The translations under genes were made by a program, and so were the position numbers. Below, in pieces: positions 5,567 to 6,661 of a stretch of 6,661 bases of DNA. Positions within the stretch are counted from its first letter, which is position 1; every line of letters starts with the position of its first letter. A model generated the notes under the pieces. It did no database searches. It saw only the letters and a program-made list of their open reading frames with translations, and was not told the DNA's origin. Origin of the DNA: an uncultured Candidatus Woesearchaeota archaeon (GTDB lineage: Archaea > Nanobdellota > Nanobdellia > Woesearchaeales > 21-14-0-10-32-9); NCBI GenBank assembly GCA_903891505.1, contig CAITEO010000039.1:1-6661 (forward strand), given 5' to 3'.

Positions 5567-5580
5567 TTTATTTATAAAAT
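5567..5580 (-). promoter_or_regulatory. TATA box of the tRNA-Arg/rlmH unit
   Basis: The minus strand reads TTTATAAATAAAT, centred about 29 bases before tRNA G1 (5544), so transcription starts only a few bases ahead of the mature tRNA. It abuts the rightward TATA box at 5581-5589, making a compact divergent promoter. Confidence 0.5.
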
Positions 5581-5589
5581 TTTATAAAA
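5581..5589 (+). promoter_or_regulatory. TATA box of trmI (leaderless)
   Basis: TTTATAAAA is centred 26 bases before the ATG at 5611. That spacing puts the transcription start at the start codon itself. There is no Shine-Dalgarno sequence before the ATG, consistent with a leaderless mRNA. Confidence 0.55.
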
Positions 5590-5610
5590 TGCGACTCTTT
5601 CCTATAGAGT

Positions 5611-6273
5611 ATGACATTTAAGAAAGTACTTTTGAGGCTCCCTCGAGTAGTAGAAGATAATGGACGACGAATAGTTATGAACGATCTTGAAACGTTCTAT
5701 CTCGTCGAACCAAGAGACATACAGTTCAACGGAGGCGGTAGCATCAAAAAAGAACAACTACAAACGAACGGACAATTCACAAGTGGAAAAGATAATTTTG
5801 TTTTATTTGATGCTGACTTTGAGGATGAATTTTCAAATCTTAAAAGGCGCGCGCAAGCAATAACTCACAAAGATATTGGACCAATAATTACATACACTGG
5901 CATTAACAAAGAGAGCATAATAATTGATGCAGGCACTGGAAGTGGGCACCTTGCAGGGTTCCTCGGAAAAATTGCAAAACAAGTTGATTCGTTCGATGTT
6001 GAGGAAGATCATCTTGAAATGGCGAGAAAAAACATAAGAATTCTAGGCCTTGATAATGTCAAAATAGAAACAAAGAGCATTTATGAACTAGAGAATTTTG
6101 AGGAAGGAAAATATGATGTATTCACGCTCGACGTACCTGAACCTTGGCGAGCAATTCCGACAGCATCACGAGTTCTTCGTGTCGGCGGACATTTCGTAAT
6201 ATATGCACCTAACATAAATCAAATTCATCAAACAATAACGTCTCTTCCTGAGAATCTTCCCAATAAAAGATAA
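5611..6273 (+). CDS. trmI: tRNA (adenine-N1-)-methyltransferase TrmI, C-terminus lost at a chimeric join
   Basis: TrmI forms a tetramer and methylates N1 of A58 (and A57 in archaeal enzymes) in the T loop of tRNA using SAM. The N-terminal part (1-60) is a small beta domain. The Rossmann domain shows QAITHKDIGPII (82-93), SAM motif I DAGTGSG (106-112), acidic motif II FDVEEDH (128-134), the catalytic-loop LDVPEPW (173-179) and YAPNINQI (198-205). The family is usually about 250 aa. Here the reading frame stays plausible to about SLPEN (211-215) and then ends in LPNKR-stop, missing roughly the last 35-50 residues, including the C-terminal strands that complete the fold. At this point the DNA switches to an unrelated bacterial sequence in another frame. 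The upstream TATA box at 26 bases supports the ATG at 5611. The truncated protein as drawn is probably not a natural product. Confidence 0.82.
   Translation: MTFKKVLLRLPRVVEDNGRRIVMNDLETFYLVEPRDIQFNGGGSIKKEQLQTNGQFTSGKDNFVLFDADFEDEFSNLKRRAQAITHKDIGPIITYTGINKESIIIDAGTGSGHLAGFLGKIAKQVDSFDVEEDHLEMARKNIRILGLDNVKIETKSIYELENFEEGKYDVFTLDVPEPWRAIPTASRVLRVGGHFVIYAPNINQIHQTITSLPENLPNKR
6254..6265. other. Join between archaeal trmI and bacterial-like sequence
   Basis: Left of this point the trmI frame codes for family-like sequence. Right of it the +1 frame codes for a FlgD-like/T9SS sorting domain. The bacterial frame is open from 6239 (stop at 6236-6238) and begins to look domain-like at about FPIKDNQLVIDG (from 6257). 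The short stretch CCCAATAAAA could serve both sides. This is either an assembly chimera or a recombination point. Confidence 0.7.
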
Positions 6274-6280
6274 CCAACTT

Positions 6281-6493
6281 GTGATTGATGGATTAGCTCC
6301 ATATACCGATTTCAGGATAGTTGCCGTTGACGGTACATTTGTGATAAGAATAACTTCTATCGGCAGGACAACAATTTGGGATGGCAGGGACCAATTCGGT
6401 AATTATGTCGAAAGCGGCATCTATTTAATCCTTGCAGATTCACCATCGAATAATACAAAATCAATAGCGAAGTTTGCTGTGATACGTAAGTAG
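6281..6493 (+). CDS. C-terminal FlgD-like / T9SS sorting domain fragment (headless)
   Basis: The 70 residues from GTG at 6281 are only the tail of a larger protein. In-frame domain-like sequence extends upstream to about 6257 with no start codon or promoter. The pattern IDGLAPYTDFRIVAVDG, then TTIWDGRDQFGNYVESGIYL (split around residues 30-49) and a final KFAVIRK, is the beta-sandwich found at the C-terminus of proteins secreted by the type IX system in Bacteroidetes, Ignavibacteria and relatives. In those proteins it directs export across the outer membrane. Archaea have no outer membrane or T9SS, so the fragment does not belong with the genes to its left. The usual passenger domain is absent. 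The stop TAG (6491-6493) is followed 37 bases later by a perfect palindrome, probably the end of the original bacterial transcription unit. Confidence 0.7.
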   Translation: MIDGLAPYTDFRIVAVDGTFVIRITSIGRTTIWDGRDQFGNYVESGIYLILADSPSNNTKSIAKFAVIRK

Positions 6494-6529
6494 CAACTTT
6501 AAGATAAATACTATCAATATTTTAGAATT

Positions 6530-6558
6530 GTAGTGACAGAATAGTATTCTGTCACTAC
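6530..6558. terminator. Perfect 14-bp palindrome, possible terminator
   Basis: GTAGTGACAGAATA (6530-6543) and TATTCTGTCACTAC (6545-6558) are exact reverse complements around one central G. Pairing can extend three more base pairs outwards with one G-U. The palindrome lies 37 bases after the sorting-domain stop. No T run follows on either strand, so it is a weak match to an intrinsic terminator. It could serve two converging genes or be a protein-binding site. Confidence 0.45.
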
Positions 6559-6594
6559 GATAGACTGTTATATCAGAAATCTTGCGGCATCTTT

Positions 6595-6660
6595 TTAAAC
6601 ATATATCCCCAATTTTTTGCATTGTTCTGATGATTTAATGCAATTTTTGCATTTCTTTAC
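6595..6660 (-). CDS. Possible C-terminal end of a cysteine-containing protein (partial)
   Basis: One minus-strand frame is open from the window edge for 21 residues and ends at TAA (6595-6597). It contains CKNC and a third cysteine eight residues later, followed by LGIYV. It would converge on the sorting-domain gene with the palindrome between them. The stretch is short, and repeated TTGCATT words alone generate the cysteines, so chance is a real alternative. Confidence 0.2.
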   Translation of the reverse strand, partial: VKKCKNCIKSSEQCKKLGIYV

Positions 6661-6661
6661 C

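Noticed and set aside
6260..6290. Simple frameshift restoring the end of TrmI
   Set aside because: The alternate frame encodes a sorting domain rather than the TrmI C-terminus, so a one-base sequencing error does not explain the truncation.
1..6661. CRISPR array or defence island
   Set aside because: No regularly spaced repeats and no cas or known defence proteins are visible on either strand.

Overview
The window looks like a piece of a DPANN-type archaeal genome (Woesearchaeota or Pacearchaeota-like; the phylum is inferred). The reasons are: AT-rich DNA; archaeal TATA boxes about 25 bases before several start codons; two tRNA genes with introns at the archaeal position 37/38 and no encoded CCA; an archaeal-style TrmI; and a lipoprotein of the archaeal/bacterial 'Beta_propel' family. 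Almost everything is on the minus strand.

Layout, left to right. 1-63 is the 3' tail of an unidentified plus-strand gene. It converges on a 389-aa minus-strand protein (81-1250) whose middle resembles a nucleotidyltransferase with a broken active site. Then come a small exported protein (1339-1770, possibly SCP2-like), a 112-aa basic protein of unknown function (1878-2216), and an intron-containing tRNA-Cys(GCA) (2272-2402). The tRNA-Cys is preceded by a GC-rich, strongly folded leader (about 2403-2485). Next is a large lipoprotein with a C-terminal beta-propeller domain (2577-4811). RlmH, the 23S rRNA SPOUT methyltransferase, follows (4963-5403), lying directly behind an intron-containing tRNA-Arg(UCU) (5425-5544). 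A divergent pair of TATA boxes (5567-5590) then drives the tRNA-Arg/rlmH unit leftwards and trmI rightwards.

The right end is not of one piece. TrmI (5611-6273) runs normally up to about residue 215, then loses its C-terminal part at about 6255-6263. In another frame the DNA continues directly into the C-terminal FlgD-like/type IX secretion sorting domain of a Bacteroidetes/Ignavibacteria-type protein (to 6493), followed by a perfect 14-bp palindrome. The simplest reading is a chimeric assembly join near a contig end. A real recombination event is the exciting but less likely alternative.

Functionally the archaeal part mixes RNA maturation (two tRNAs, RlmH, TrmI) with two cell-surface proteins. 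In this small sample the two exported proteins carry Shine-Dalgarno leaders, whereas several cytosolic genes appear leaderless. No complete novel defence or mobile system is visible. The least explained elements are the degenerate nucleotidyltransferase-like protein and the structured RNA leader upstream of tRNA-Cys.
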